From Vibrio sp. Isolate32 (GTDB taxonomy: Bacteria > Pseudomonadota > Gammaproteobacteria > Enterobacterales > Vibrionaceae): a stretch of 63,721 nucleotides of DNA. A program made the position numbers and the translations under genes. Below are positions 8,629 through 18,155 of this stretch, in pieces. The notes below the pieces were generated by a model that did not search any database, was not told where the DNA came from, and saw only the letters and a program-made list of their open reading frames with translations. The stretch is taken from the NCBI RefSeq assembly GCF_022397955.1, contig NZ_JAKEUQ010000022.1:25790-89510 (forward strand), read 5' to 3'. Positions within the stretch are counted from its first letter, which is position 1; each line of letters starts with the position of its first letter.

Positions 8629-9972
8629 TTACTCACCCGCAACTTTCATTGACTCCAGTAAGATAGAACCTGTTTGAATTTGCGAACGTGTTTCTACGTC
8701 GTTACCAACTGCAACAATCTGAGTAAACATGTCTTTTAGGTTACCTGCGATTGTTACTTCTGATACAGGGTATTGGATCTCTCCGTTCTCAACCCAGAAA
8801 CCTGCAGCACCACGTGAATAATCACCCGTCACAGTATTAACGCCTTGGCCCATCACTTCCGTCACTAGGAAACCAGTGCCCAACTCTTTTAGCATCTGCT
8901 CAAAGTTTTGACCGGTCGATTTAACGAACCAGTTATGAATACCACCCGCATGGCCTGTTGGTGTCATGTCCATTTTACGGGCTGCGTAACTCGTCAGTAG
9001 ATAAGTCGCTAGAACACCATCAGTGATGATTTCACGATCTTGAGTGAACACACCTTCGCTATCAAATGGGCTTGAAGCTAAACCACATAGAATGTGAGGA
9101 CGCTCAGAAATATTGAACCAATCAGGCAGAATTTTCTGACCTAGATGATCCAATAGGAAAGACGCTCTGCGGTATAGGTTACCGCCACTGATCGCCATCA
9201 CAAGATGACCAATCAAGCCAGTAGCCACATCGTTAGCGAACATAATTGGGTATTGGCCTGTTGGTAGCTTTTTCGCATCCAAACGGCTAATAGTCTTTTC
9301 TGCTGCTTCTTGACCTACGCGCTCAGGCGTCCATAGCTCATCACGGTGACGTGCAACGGTGTAGCTGTAGTCTCGTTCCATTTCACCGTTAGCGCCTTGT
9401 CCAATCACACAGCAGCTCGTGCTATGGCGACTTGAAGCGTAGCTTGCTAGTAAGCCATGACTGTTACCATAAACCTTAATGCCATAATGGCTGTCGTAGC
9501 TTGCGCCATCACTCTGCTTAATCTTGTCACTATAAGCTAACGCTTGCTTCTCAGCAGCAATTGCAATCTCAGCAGCATAATCAGGGTTTGGTTCATCAGG
9601 GTGGAAAAGATCCAAGTCTGGAATTTCTTTTACCATGTATTCTTTTGCTGCAGGACCTGCAAATGGGTCTTCAGAAGTGTACTGAGCGATATCAAGCGCA
9701 GCCGCTACTGTTTGAGCAATAGCCTTTTCACTCAGATCAGATGTAGATGCGCTGCCTTTTTTCTGGCCGCGATAAACAGTAATACCTAGCGCACCATCAC
9801 TATTAAATTCAACGTTTTCCACTTCACACATACGTGTTGAAACACTTAAACCCGTTGACTTAGTAATAGCGACCTCAGCTGCGTCTGCACTCACTGATGC
9901 CATATCCAACGCTTTAGCTACTGCGGCTTCTAGCTCAACTCTTTGCTGGGCGACTTGCTGTTTTACATCCAT
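8629..9972 (-). CDS. pmbA: Metalloprotease subunit PmbA (TldE)
   Basis: PmbA works with TldD as a heteromeric protease in antibiotic-peptide maturation (microcin B17 in E. coli) and CcdA turnover. The 447-residue protein aligns with the PmbA/TldD family along its length. Recognisable parts are the C-terminal TGDYSRGAAGFWVENGEI stretch and GNLKDMF. The catalytic HExxxH is carried by TldD, not PmbA, and is absent here as expected. It is convergent to mgtE and divergent from darP. Its physiological substrate in this organism is unknown. Confidence 0.95.
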   Translation of the reverse strand: MDVKQQVAQQRVELEAAVAKALDMASVSADAAEVAITKSTGLSVSTRMCEVENVEFNSDGALGITVYRGQKKGSASTSDLSEKAIAQTVAAALDIAQYTSEDPFAGPAAKEYMVKEIPDLDLFHPDEPNPDYAAEIAIAAEKQALAYSDKIKQSDGASYDSHYGIKVYGNSHGLLASYASSRHSTSCCVIGQGANGEMERDYSYTVARHRDELWTPERVGQEAAEKTISRLDAKKLPTGQYPIMFANDVATGLIGHLVMAISGGNLYRRASFLLDHLGQKILPDWFNISERPHILCGLASSPFDSEGVFTQDREIITDGVLATYLLTSYAARKMDMTPTGHAGGIHNWFVKSTGQNFEQMLKELGTGFLVTEVMGQGVNTVTGDYSRGAAGFWVENGEIQYPVSEVTIAGNLKDMFTQIVAVGNDVETRSQIQTGSILLESMKVAGE

Positions 9973-10090
9973 ATCTATTCTAATTTTTTAGGTCAATATT
10001 ACGTAGGATAACAAGAATTTCGCTTTCTCCCCAAGATTCTTGCTAAAATAGGCAATATATTCGTTTGAGATAGTGACATAGGCAGAAAAG

Positions 10091-10615
10091 ATGGCCCGCA
10101 AAAACCAAAAAGCCCCATGGGAACCAGAAGAAGAAATCATCTGGGTAAGTAAGACAGAAATGAAAACGGACATGGATGCCCTGCAAAAGCTGGGAGAAGA
10201 GCTTGTTGGTCTAAAGCCTTCTGTATTAGACAAATTTCCGCTGTCTGAAGATTTGGCACAAGCGATTAAGGATGCACAACGCTTTAAAAATGAAGCGAAG
10301 CGTCGTCAACTTCAATACATTGGTAAAGTAATGCGCAATGTCGATCCAGAGCCAATTCAAGCGGCTTTGGATAAAGTACGTAACAAACACTCACAAGCAA
10401 CAGCTGAGCTACATAAGCTTGAGCAACTGCGTGATCGTGTTGTTGCTGAAGGCGATGCGGCTATTTCAGAAGTAATGGAAATGTACCCTGAAGCAGACCG
10501 TCAGCGTCTTCGTCAGCTAGCTCGCCAAGCTAACAAAGAGAAATCTGCGAACAAGCCTGCAAAGTCTTCTCGTGAGATCTTCCAAATCTTAAAAGAGCTA
10601 AAGCTAGAAGACTAA
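10091..10615 (+). CDS. darP: Ribosome biogenesis factor DarP (YjgA, DUF615)
   Basis: DarP/YjgA binds late 50S precursors and assists ribosome assembly near the peptidyl transferase centre. The 174-residue basic helical protein has the DUF615 features WVSKTEMKTD, an RQLQYIGKVMR motif around residue 80 and a basic C-terminal part RQRLRQLARQA. It is divergent from pmbA with about 120 bases between them, the conserved arrangement in gammaproteobacteria. Confidence 0.93.
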   Translation: MARKNQKAPWEPEEEIIWVSKTEMKTDMDALQKLGEELVGLKPSVLDKFPLSEDLAQAIKDAQRFKNEAKRRQLQYIGKVMRNVDPEPIQAALDKVRNKHSQATAELHKLEQLRDRVVAEGDAAISEVMEMYPEADRQRLRQLARQANKEKSANKPAKSSREIFQILKELKLED

Positions 10616-10645
10616 TCGTTATCTCGCTTTACTCATAGAGTGAAT

Positions 10646-10675
10646 AAAAGGCCTAGCGCATGCTAGGTCTTTTTG
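10646..10675. terminator. Terminator after darP, also facing thiQ
   Basis: CCTAGC / GCTAGG pairs around GCAT, flanked by AAAAG upstream and CTTTTT downstream. The symmetric A and T runs allow use in both directions between convergent darP and thiQ. Confidence 0.85.
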
Positions 10676-10722
10676 TTTTCTACGAACTCAATATCGAGAC
10701 ATTCAACAGGAGTGATGAATCG

Positions 10723-11430
10723 TCACTCACCCGCTTTAACAAATGAGCTTAACTCTGGCTGTGGATGCTCCGCCGTCAATACCTCTATCGAGTCTTCAAC
10801 CAACACCTTACCTAGCGCCACAAAAACAAACTTATTTGCAATGCTGCGCGCGTCACCTAAGTGGTGAGTCACCATCAAAACCGTAATATTTCGCTCTGCC
10901 GCTAATCGCTTCACTAAGCTAAGCATCTCTTCTCGCAATAGCGGATCCAGCGCAGAGAAAGGCTCATCCAACAGCCAAATATCATGTGGTTGAACAAAAC
11001 AACGCGCTAGTGCGACACGCTGGCGTTGACCACCGGATAAATGCTCAGGCAATCTATCCAAATACTCAGCGACGCCAACTTGCGCTGCGGCTTGCTCCAC
11101 AGCTTGCTTTTGGGCTGAGATAAGCTTTAAACCAGGATGCAGACCTAAGCCAATATTTTCTCGCACCGTAAGGTGAGCAAACAGGTTGTGCTCTTGAAAC
11201 AACATCGCCAACGGTCGTTGATGCGCTTCTTTGCCAATCAGTGATTGCCCTGCCACTGAAATCTCACCCGATGTAGGCTCGATGAACCCAGCAACTAGCG
11301 CTAACAGTGTTGATTTACCGGCGCCACTCGGTCCCATAAGCGCAACAATGTCGCCCTGTTCAGCTTGGAAATCAAAACTAAACAACTCTTGGTGATAGTG
11401 GTAATCCACATCTTTCATCACTAACATCAT
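10723..11430 (-). CDS. thiQ: Thiamine ABC transporter ATP-binding protein ThiQ
   Basis: ThiQ energises uptake of thiamine and its phosphates through ThiP. The 235 residues contain Walker A GPSGAGKST at 33-41, the signature LSGGQRQR, Walker B IWLLDEP and a switch histidine in VMVTHH. The gene overlaps thiP by four bases (ATGA) and is the last gene of the thiBPQ operon. Placement behind a TPP riboswitch supports thiamine rather than iron as substrate. Confidence 0.95.
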   Translation of the reverse strand: MMLVMKDVDYHYHQELFSFDFQAEQGDIVALMGPSGAGKSTLLALVAGFIEPTSGEISVAGQSLIGKEAHQRPLAMLFQEHNLFAHLTVRENIGLGLHPGLKLISAQKQAVEQAAAQVGVAEYLDRLPEHLSGGQRQRVALARCFVQPHDIWLLDEPFSALDPLLREEMLSLVKRLAAERNITVLMVTHHLGDARSIANKFVFVALGKVLVEDSIEVLTAEHPQPELSSFVKAGE

Positions 11431-13106
11431 CGGTTCCTTAACGCTTTAGCATCAGACTTAGAGGTTCGGCTAAACAAAAATTCAATCAGGCTAAAACTGC
11501 CGACACTCAATAACAATAAACTCACTGAAACTACCGCTGCGGCCTCCATCTGATAGCTGCCTAACAATTGGAATAGGTACAAAGGCAAAGTCCTAAAATC
11601 TTGACTACCAAACAAGGCAATCGCACTTAAGTCGCCCATCGCCAGCATAAAACTGATTGAGAATGCTTGCGCCATCGGCTTACGCAGTGCTCGCCACTCC
11701 ACCAGCCTAAAGCGAGTGAACCCTGTCATCCCTAAGCTTGCACACACATACTGGTACTGCTGAGACAAATGCAGCATAGGTTGAGCCAAGGTTTTAATTA
11801 CGTAAGGCAGTGCCATTAAACTGTTGACTGCAATCACGATAAAGAAAGCTAAGCTGAAAACATCTGTGAATGAGCGCAGTAATAAGAAGATCCCCGTACT
11901 GATCACTAGCCCTGGAGTGACTAAGATAATAGTGCCAATCAGCTCGATTTTATCGGCTCTAAAGTTCTTATTCTGTAAGCGCCATGCTCTGCTGGTCAAT
12001 AGTATCGCGATACCAATACCAACCGCGATAACACTTGCTAATGACGCGACTTTAACCGAGGTCATTAACGCAGCCCAAAACGGCTCACTGCTCAGTACGG
12101 TTAATGCCTGCGAGTTAATACCACTGACGATAACCATAGCTAATGGCGGCAATACCAGTATTGAGACTATGATGATCCAAAAGCTATCCCAAGCTTTTGA
12201 CCTCCAGCTGTCCTTAACCAAATATTTCTCTTCCGACAACTGACTCGCCGTCACAGAGATAGGCTTAGACAGGCGCTGAATACTCACTGCTAACACGCCA
12301 CATAACAGCATTTGCCATATCGCCAGCAAAGCTCCCGCTTGCAGATCAAAGTCGAACTTAATCGCCTGATAAATAGCGAGCTCGATAGTGGTTGATTTAG
12401 GTCCACCGCCTAGCGCCATCACAGTAGCAAAGCTGGTAAAGCACAGCATGAAGACTAAGCCAAAAACATGTGGTAATTGCTGTCTTAATCTCGGCCATTC
12501 AACCCATTTGAATTTATTCCAATGACTCATGCCTAAATGCGCACACAACTTGTGCTGCTCAGCAGGCACCGTATCTAACGCTTGCAGAAGTAAACGACTG
12601 GCATAAGGCAGATTGAAGAAGACGTGTGCCAACAAAATGCCATTCAACCCATAAATCGAGAATGGCAGTTCAATATGAAAGTTCTCAAGCAGTTTTGCCA
12701 ACCAACCACTGTTGCCGTAAATAGCCAGTAAACCAAACACGCCGACTAACACTGGCAGAACCAAGGTCGAAGCGAATAGCCTTAACAACAAGGCTCGCCC
12801 AAAAAATTGCCTGCGACACAGAGCATGAGCAATAGGTATAGCAAAGCCAACACTCAGCACCGTTGAGAGTGTTGCTTGATAAAAACTGAACTTCGTTACA
12901 TGCCAATAGTAGGGTTCGGACCATACTTGGCTGATATCAAGAGAAGGGGCATTGCTAAGCAATGCCCCTACTGCTGAAACCACGAAGGCGGTAATGAGTA
13001 TCGCAACCCAAATACCGACCTTAGGCGTTTTCTTTATCATAAATTGATCTTTACCGTAAAAGTCCATTCCAAACATAAAGAATGGCTTTAAATACAGGTT
13101 GTTCAT
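11427..13106 (-). CDS. thiP: Thiamine ABC transporter permease ThiP
   Basis: ThiP is the duplicated permease of the thiamine importer. The 559-residue protein has about twelve membrane segments in two homologous halves, each with a BPD-type EAA loop (for example CAHLGMSHWNKFKWVEWPRL and CASLGMTGFTRFRLVEWRAL). The start used gives a slightly long N-terminus; a methionine 22 residues later (MIKKTPK) is an alternative, but it lacks a clear ribosome site. It lies 15 bases after thiB. Confidence 0.94.
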   Translation of the reverse strand: MNNLYLKPFFMFGMDFYGKDQFMIKKTPKVGIWVAILITAFVVSAVGALLSNAPSLDISQVWSEPYYWHVTKFSFYQATLSTVLSVGFAIPIAHALCRRQFFGRALLLRLFASTLVLPVLVGVFGLLAIYGNSGWLAKLLENFHIELPFSIYGLNGILLAHVFFNLPYASRLLLQALDTVPAEQHKLCAHLGMSHWNKFKWVEWPRLRQQLPHVFGLVFMLCFTSFATVMALGGGPKSTTIELAIYQAIKFDFDLQAGALLAIWQMLLCGVLAVSIQRLSKPISVTASQLSEEKYLVKDSWRSKAWDSFWIIIVSILVLPPLAMVIVSGINSQALTVLSSEPFWAALMTSVKVASLASVIAVGIGIAILLTSRAWRLQNKNFRADKIELIGTIILVTPGLVISTGIFLLLRSFTDVFSLAFFIVIAVNSLMALPYVIKTLAQPMLHLSQQYQYVCASLGMTGFTRFRLVEWRALRKPMAQAFSISFMLAMGDLSAIALFGSQDFRTLPLYLFQLLGSYQMEAAAVVSVSLLLLSVGSFSLIEFLFSRTSKSDAKALRNR

Positions 13107-13121
13107 TCTTTTAAAAGTTAA

Positions 13122-14114
13122 TTAAAAAGTAAGCGCACTCTGCCATTCACGAATCCAAGACTTACGCTTCTCGGCGATCTCTTCAGAGCTAAAGCTTAGC
13201 GCTTGCTGAGGTACCGTCAGTTGTTCGAAACCTTTAGGTAGCTCAACATCTGTCACTGGGTACATCCAGTTACCTGTCGGCATCGCCGATTGGAATTCAT
13301 CACTTAGGATAAACGCCATAAACTCATCAGCAAGCTTTTCATTCTTGCTGCCTTTGACCTTTGCAGCCACTTCCACTTGAGTGTAATGCCCTTCTTTGAA
13401 GTTCGCTGCTGCGTACTTAGAATCGTTCTCCGCAATGATGTGGTAAGCCGGAGAAGTGGTGTAAGACAATACTAAATCAGATTCACCCTCTAGGAACATA
13501 GAGTAAGCTTCAGACCAGCCTTTGGTTACCGTCACGGTTTTCTGAGCAAGCTTCTTCCATGCGGCTGTCGCTTCATCACCGTAAACTGACTTCATCCACA
13601 ACATCATGCCTTGGCCTGGTGTTGAAGTTCGTGGATCTTGGTAGATAACCTCCAGGTCTTCACGTTGCTCAACCAACTCTTTCAGACTTTTCGGTGGGTT
13701 TGCTAGCTTCTCTGTGTTGTAGACAAAAGCGAAGTAGCCAAAGTCGTAAGGTACAAATATATTATCGTTCCAGCCATTTGGCAGTGTTACTGTCGAAGTA
13801 TCAACATTGTGCTCAGCCAATAAGCCCGTCGCTTTCGCTTCAGCCATGAGGTTGTTATCTAAACCAAGAACGATGTCAGCTTTGCTGTTGCCACCTTCAA
13901 GGCGTAAGCGGTTAAGAATAGAGACGCCATCTTCCAGCGCGACAAAATTCACATCACAGCCACACTTTTCTTCAAACGCTTTCTCTACGGCAGGACGAGG
14001 GCCCCAATCCGCAGCAAAAGAGTCATAGGTATATACGGTTAACGTATTGTCTGCAGCAAAGGCAGAAAAAGAGATCGCTGTAGTAACAGCAAGGGTAGTT
14101 AATGTGAATTTCAC
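13122..14114 (-). CDS. thiB: Thiamine-binding periplasmic protein ThiB
   Basis: ThiB captures thiamine, TMP and TPP in the periplasm for ThiPQ. The 330-residue protein has a signal peptide (MKFTLTTLAVTTAISFSAFA) and mature sequence starting ADNTLTVYTYDSF, the typical ThiB opening. It is a bacterial solute-binding protein of the iron/thiamine cluster. The start codon is GTG. Its ribosome site lies in TGGAGAGCGTCCA, where TGGA can pair with TCCA, so the site may be masked as part of the riboswitch expression platform. Confidence 0.95.
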   Translation of the reverse strand: MKFTLTTLAVTTAISFSAFAADNTLTVYTYDSFAADWGPRPAVEKAFEEKCGCDVNFVALEDGVSILNRLRLEGGNSKADIVLGLDNNLMAEAKATGLLAEHNVDTSTVTLPNGWNDNIFVPYDFGYFAFVYNTEKLANPPKSLKELVEQREDLEVIYQDPRTSTPGQGMMLWMKSVYGDEATAAWKKLAQKTVTVTKGWSEAYSMFLEGESDLVLSYTTSPAYHIIAENDSKYAAANFKEGHYTQVEVAAKVKGSKNEKLADEFMAFILSDEFQSAMPTGNWMYPVTDVELPKGFEQLTVPQQALSFSSEEIAEKRKSWIREWQSALTF

Positions 14115-14181
14115 TGGACGCTCTCCATGGTCTGAGCGGCACAGGTTTGAGGGAGGAGAACGGTAGAGGTTGTTCCTAACT

Positions 14182-14278
14182 CAATTCCTACGCCAGCATT
14201 ATCTGGTTCAGGTTTACGGGTCCCAAGCATCTGCTTGATCTCAGCTCGCATTCATTATTTGAATGGTTCGCTCCCCGA
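14182..14278 (-). promoter_or_regulatory. TPP riboswitch (THI element) upstream of thiBPQ
   Basis: Read on the minus strand, the region has the hallmark THI-element blocks in order: GGGGAGC, GCTGAGA, GGGACCC, ACCTGAACCAGATAATG and CTGGCGTAGG. TPP binding should lower thiBPQ expression. No U-run terminator appears before thiB. The small TGGA/TCCA pairing at the thiB ribosome site therefore suggests translational control. The aptamer identity is direct sequence recognition; the mechanism is inferred. Confidence 0.95.
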
Positions 14279-14330
14279 TGAGTGTTCAGAATTGTAATTT
14301 GATTTTTAACAATAAGCTATCAAGTTTGGA

Positions 14331-14954
14331 TCAATTACGTTGATCGTAGCCCCAACGTGGCACTAAACCTTGTTCGATACCAAGATGATCAAGAATACGC
14401 GCCACCATAAAGTCGACCAGATCTTCAATCGACTTAGGTTGATGATAAAAACCCGGAGCCGCAGGCATGATCGTCACGCCCATAGTCGAGAGTTTGTGCA
14501 TATTCTCTAAATGCAGCGTAGAAAATGGCGTTTCACGAACTACTAATAACAGTTGACCTCGCTCTTTCATGACTACGTCTGCTGCTCGCTCAATCAGATT
14601 ATCCGATAAGCCGTGTGCAATCGAAGCCAAACTTCCCGCGGAACATGGACAAACTACCATCTGCTTCGGTGCAGCTGAACCAGAGGCAACTGGCGAGAAC
14701 CAATCATCTTTGCCACACACCACCAACTTTTGAGGGTCGCAGCCAAGGCGTTTAACCAAAGCTTGTTTGGCCGCATCTGGCCCAGCAGGTAACCTGAGAT
14801 CATGCTCGGTCGCCAATACCACTCGCGCTGCCGATGAAATCAGCAAATAGACCTGATAATCGGCAGCCAAAAGGCATTCAAGTAAACGCAAGCCATAAGG
14901 CGCACCAGATGCGCCAGTGAAAGCAAGAGTTATCGCTTTATCGTGTTTTGTCAT
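14331..14954 (-). CDS. ubiX: Flavin prenyltransferase UbiX
   Basis: UbiX joins dimethylallyl phosphate to FMN to make the prenylated flavin cofactor used by the decarboxylase UbiD in ubiquinone synthesis. The 207 residues form a flavoprotein fold with the N-terminal TGASGAPYGLRLLE motif (about 13-26), the CPCSAGSLASIAHG region and the C-terminal PAAPGFYHQPKSIEDLVDF motif. It follows mpl by 38 bases on the same strand and probably shares its transcript, as in other gammaproteobacteria. Confidence 0.95.
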   Translation of the reverse strand: MTKHDKAITLAFTGASGAPYGLRLLECLLAADYQVYLLISSAARVVLATEHDLRLPAGPDAAKQALVKRLGCDPQKLVVCGKDDWFSPVASGSAAPKQMVVCPCSAGSLASIAHGLSDNLIERAADVVMKERGQLLLVVRETPFSTLHLENMHKLSTMGVTIMPAAPGFYHQPKSIEDLVDFMVARILDHLGIEQGLVPRWGYDQRN

Positions 14955-14992
14955 GTTCTCAATTACTTCAAATTATAAGATCGTAGGCGCCA

Positions 14993-16351
14993 TTAGCCTT
15001 TGAGTGCCAAACCATCCAACAGTTTTTGGTGAATACCACCAAAACCACCATTACTCATTACCAAGATTTGGTCGCCCGCTTGTGCCTCTGAGACAATTTT
15101 AGCAACGAATGCATCCATGTCATCACTCACGAGTGCCGGTTGGTGACAAGCGTCCGCGACGTCTTGTACCGACCAATCAAGATTGTCGGGTTGGAATAAG
15201 TAGGTAGAATCCGCTTGCTTCAACGAATCAGCCAGTGTTTCTTTGTGCACACCACGTTTCATGGTGGCAGAACGAGGCTCTAAAACAGCAATGATCTTCT
15301 TAGTGTCGACCTTATTACGTAATCCGCCCAGAGTAAGTTCAATCGCCGTTGGATGATGAGCAAAATCGTCATAAACAGAAACACCTGCCACCTCGTCTTT
15401 AAACTCCAAACGACGTTTAGTGTTAATGAAAGTAGCTAGCGATTCGCACGCTAAATCTGGCGTCACACCTATGTGTCGTGCAGCTGCTATCGCCATCAAG
15501 GCATTGTTGACGTTGTGGTCGCCCACTAAATCCCAATTTACCGTTCCAACACATTCATTTTGGAAGTAAACCTCAAATTGAGAACCATCTTTGACGAGCT
15601 TCTTGGCATCCCAGTCGCCTTGCTCGCCACTCGATTCAGTTTCACTCCAGCAACCGCGAGCTAGAACATCTTGAATAGCAGCGTCTTGCTTAGGTGAGAA
15701 AATGCGGCCATTGCTAGGCACTGTACGCACCAAATGATGGAATTGACGCTTAATCGCTTCAAGATCGTCAAAGATGTCCGCATGATCGAACTCTAGGTTA
15801 TTCATCACCAAGGTTCTTGGGTGGTAATGAACGAACTTAGATCGTTTATCGAAAAAAGCACTGTCGTATTCGTCGGCTTCTACCACAAAGAACATGCTTT
15901 CACCAAGGCGAGCAGAGATACCAAAGTTACCCAACACACCGCCAACTAAGAAGCCCGGAGCATAACCACAGTCTTCCAAGATCCAAGCCAGCATGCTTGA
16001 TGTCGTGGTTTTACCATGAGTACCGGACACCGCCAGAACCCAACGGTCATGCAGCAAGAACTCTTGCAACCACTGTGGACCAGAGGTGTATCGAAGGTTG
16101 TTATCCAAGACATACTCTACGCATGGGTTACCGCGGCTCATCGCATTACCTATAACCACGAGATCCGGCCTTGGTTCTAGCTGGCTAGGGTCGAAACCTT
16201 CAATAATTTCGATCCCTTGAGATTCCAACAAAGTACTCATTGGAGGATAAACATTCGCGTCACTACCGGTAACCTTGTGACCTAGTTGACGAGCCAATAC
16301 CGCAGCACCACCCATGAAGGTGCCACAAATTCCTAAGATATGAATATGCAT
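14993..16351 (-). CDS. mpl: UDP-N-acetylmuramate:L-alanyl-gamma-D-glutamyl-meso-diaminopimelate ligase Mpl
   Basis: Mpl recycles cell-wall tripeptide by joining it to UDP-MurNAc in the cytoplasm. The 452-residue protein has the Mur ligase plan: a UDP-binding N-terminal domain with GICGTFMGGAA, a central ATPase with GTHGKTTTSSM (about 114-124), and a C-terminal domain containing YDDFAHHPTAI and LEPRSATMKRG. The GTFMGG variant separates it from MurC. It is divergent from fbp. Confidence 0.96.
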   Translation of the reverse strand: MHIHILGICGTFMGGAAVLARQLGHKVTGSDANVYPPMSTLLESQGIEIIEGFDPSQLEPRPDLVVIGNAMSRGNPCVEYVLDNNLRYTSGPQWLQEFLLHDRWVLAVSGTHGKTTTSSMLAWILEDCGYAPGFLVGGVLGNFGISARLGESMFFVVEADEYDSAFFDKRSKFVHYHPRTLVMNNLEFDHADIFDDLEAIKRQFHHLVRTVPSNGRIFSPKQDAAIQDVLARGCWSETESSGEQGDWDAKKLVKDGSQFEVYFQNECVGTVNWDLVGDHNVNNALMAIAAARHIGVTPDLACESLATFINTKRRLEFKDEVAGVSVYDDFAHHPTAIELTLGGLRNKVDTKKIIAVLEPRSATMKRGVHKETLADSLKQADSTYLFQPDNLDWSVQDVADACHQPALVSDDMDAFVAKIVSEAQAGDQILVMSNGGFGGIHQKLLDGLALKG

Positions 16352-16586
16352 AAATTGCTTCCAAACGCTTGGCTAAATAAACGGTGCCTAATTAAAACGG
16401 CTTGCACTCATTATCATTAAATGGCGGTTAAAAGCGAGCGGCAATGCAAAACAAATTTAGTCGACATAGTAAGTGAGATCTGTGTCGCTTAGTTCATTAC
16501 CATTAAAAAGATCTAGCCTTTAGAATTTAGGTAAGCGTCTAGATGAATAAAGCCCATATAAGAGGCCAATTCTATAGTGCTCAAAT

Positions 16587-16596
16587 CCCCCCCCCC
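16587..16596 (+). repeat. Homopolymer of ten C residues upstream of fbp
   Basis: Ten consecutive cytosines lie 29 bases before the fbp start codon, in the probable 5' leader or promoter. Such tracts slip during replication and are error-prone in sequencing. A change of length could alter promoter or leader spacing. Confidence 0.9.
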
Positions 16597-16625
16597 TAAT
16601 ATTCAGAGAAGTTTAAGGAAATAAC

Positions 16626-17636
16626 ATGTCTGAGATGCGCACCCTTGGTGAGTTCATTGTTGCAAAACAAAATGACTTCCCCCATGCAAGCGGTGATCTA
16701 TCATCCCTTTTGTCATCAATTCGTCTTGCTGCAAAAATTGTTAACCGTGAAATTAACAAAGCAGGTCTTGTCGATATTACTGGCGCTGTTGGTACAGACA
16801 ACGTTCAAGGTGAAGAGCAACAAAAGCTAGACCTGTATGCTAACGACAAGTTTAAAGCCGCACTTGAAGCTCGAGATCAAGTTTGTGGTGTCGCGAGTGA
16901 AGAAGAAGACGAAGCCGTTGCCTTCAATAAAGAGCTCAACAAAAACGCAAAATACGTTGTACTAATGGATCCACTTGATGGTTCTTCAAACATCGATGTG
17001 AATGTATCGGTCGGTACAATTTTCTCAATCTACCGCCGAGTATCACCGATTGGTACTCCACCAGCACAAGAAGATTTCCTACAGCCTGGACATAAGCAAG
17101 TTGCTGCTGGTTACGTGATTTACGGCTCTTCGACCATGCTTGTATACACAACCGGTGCGGGTGTAAATGGCTTCACTTACGACCCATCACTAGGCACCTT
17201 CTGTCTGTCTCATGAAAACATGATGATCCCTGACGAAGGTAAGATTTATTCAATCAACGAAGGTAACTACATTCGCTTCCCTACAGGTGTTAAGAAGTAC
17301 ATCAAGTACTGTCAGGAAAGCGAGCCAAGTGATAATCGTCCTTACACTTCTCGCTACATTGGCTCTCTTGTATCTGACTTCCACCGCAACCTACTTAAAG
17401 GGGGCATCTACCTATACCCAAGTACAGAAAGCCACCCTCAAGGTAAACTGCGTTTGCTTTATGAATGCAACCCTATTGCCTTCATCATGGAGCAAGCAGG
17501 CGGTATCGCTTCTGATGGTGTACAACGTATCATGGACATCAAACCAACTGAGCTACACCAGCGTGTACCTTTCTTCGTTGGTTCTAAGAATATGGTTCGT
17601 AAAGTTGAAGAGTTTCTTGAGCAGAACCCAGACTAA
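16626..17636 (+). CDS. fbp: Fructose-1,6-bisphosphatase class I
   Basis: Fbp hydrolyses fructose 1,6-bisphosphate in gluconeogenesis. The 336 residues match class I enzymes. Metal-binding motifs are visible: ASEEEDE (about 89-95) and the signature DPLDGSSNIDVNVSVGT (about 116-132). The substrate-site region is near GGIYLYPSTESHPQGKLRLLYE. AAGGAAATAAC gives a good ribosome site. The gene sits divergent from mpl, a conserved arrangement. Confidence 0.96.
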   Translation: MSEMRTLGEFIVAKQNDFPHASGDLSSLLSSIRLAAKIVNREINKAGLVDITGAVGTDNVQGEEQQKLDLYANDKFKAALEARDQVCGVASEEEDEAVAFNKELNKNAKYVVLMDPLDGSSNIDVNVSVGTIFSIYRRVSPIGTPPAQEDFLQPGHKQVAAGYVIYGSSTMLVYTTGAGVNGFTYDPSLGTFCLSHENMMIPDEGKIYSINEGNYIRFPTGVKKYIKYCQESEPSDNRPYTSRYIGSLVSDFHRNLLKGGIYLYPSTESHPQGKLRLLYECNPIAFIMEQAGGIASDGVQRIMDIKPTELHQRVPFFVGSKNMVRKVEEFLEQNPD

Positions 17637-17668
17637 CCCTCTCGTTTCTTTCTCAACTTAATCTCATT

Positions 17669-17699
17669 AAAAAAGCCAGCATCGAAATGCTGGCTTTTT
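17669..17699. terminator. Terminator between fbp and ytfP
   Basis: AGCCAGCAT / ATGCTGGCT pairs around CGAA, with an A-run before and a T-run after it. It serves the convergent fbp and tamA-tamB-ytfP transcripts. Confidence 0.92.
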
Positions 17700-17724
17700 G
17701 TTGCCTCGCTAGGTGAATAACTAA

Positions 17725-18081
17725 TTAGGAATCATTGTTCCGCTTACACCAGTCACCCGAAAGTATTTCTTTATTAGCTGTTAGATCAAGCTGATACAAA
17801 TATACCCATGCTAATCCAAATATAGTCTCTATTTGCTCGCGACGATACTCAATAGGCACATCTTCTAGCCGATCGAGCGACTCCAAAACTTCGTCGTTAA
17901 TCATATAGACCTCCCCAGCGACACTTTTCTTTCCTAAAATCATCGCTGGATAAGCATCTAGTTCAAAAAGATCGTATTCCTCAGGAGTCTCAAACCTACC
18001 TAGTAATTTACAACCCTTTAAATAATGGTGATTGGATTGGTCTTGTCTCAAGGTTCCATACACAAAAACAAGATGCTTCAT
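17725..18081 (-). CDS. ytfP: Gamma-glutamylcyclotransferase-like protein YtfP
   Basis: The 118-residue protein is a small AIG2/GGCT-fold member: the N-terminus MKHLVFVYGTLR holds the substrate-loop YGTLR, and SVAGEVYMI and the acidic LDRLED segment are also typical. Its activity in bacteria is not established. I chose the ATG at 18081 because GGAGG stands just in front of it; an in-frame ATG six codons earlier would place that ribosome site inside the gene. It ends the tamA-tamB-ytfP run, the same order as in E. coli. Confidence 0.88.
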   Translation of the reverse strand: MKHLVFVYGTLRQDQSNHHYLKGCKLLGRFETPEEYDLFELDAYPAMILGKKSVAGEVYMINDEVLESLDRLEDVPIEYRREQIETIFGLAWVYLYQLDLTANKEILSGDWCKRNNDS

Positions 18082-18155
18082 AAATCCTCCACACGCCATT
18101 CACACGAGCACGGTAATGAATGGCTGATGTATTACCTAGGTGACTTCAAATAGCT

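Noticed and set aside
16400..16430. Fur-like ATTATCATTAA between mpl and fbp
   Set aside because: Only one half site matches and neither neighbouring gene is an expected Fur target.
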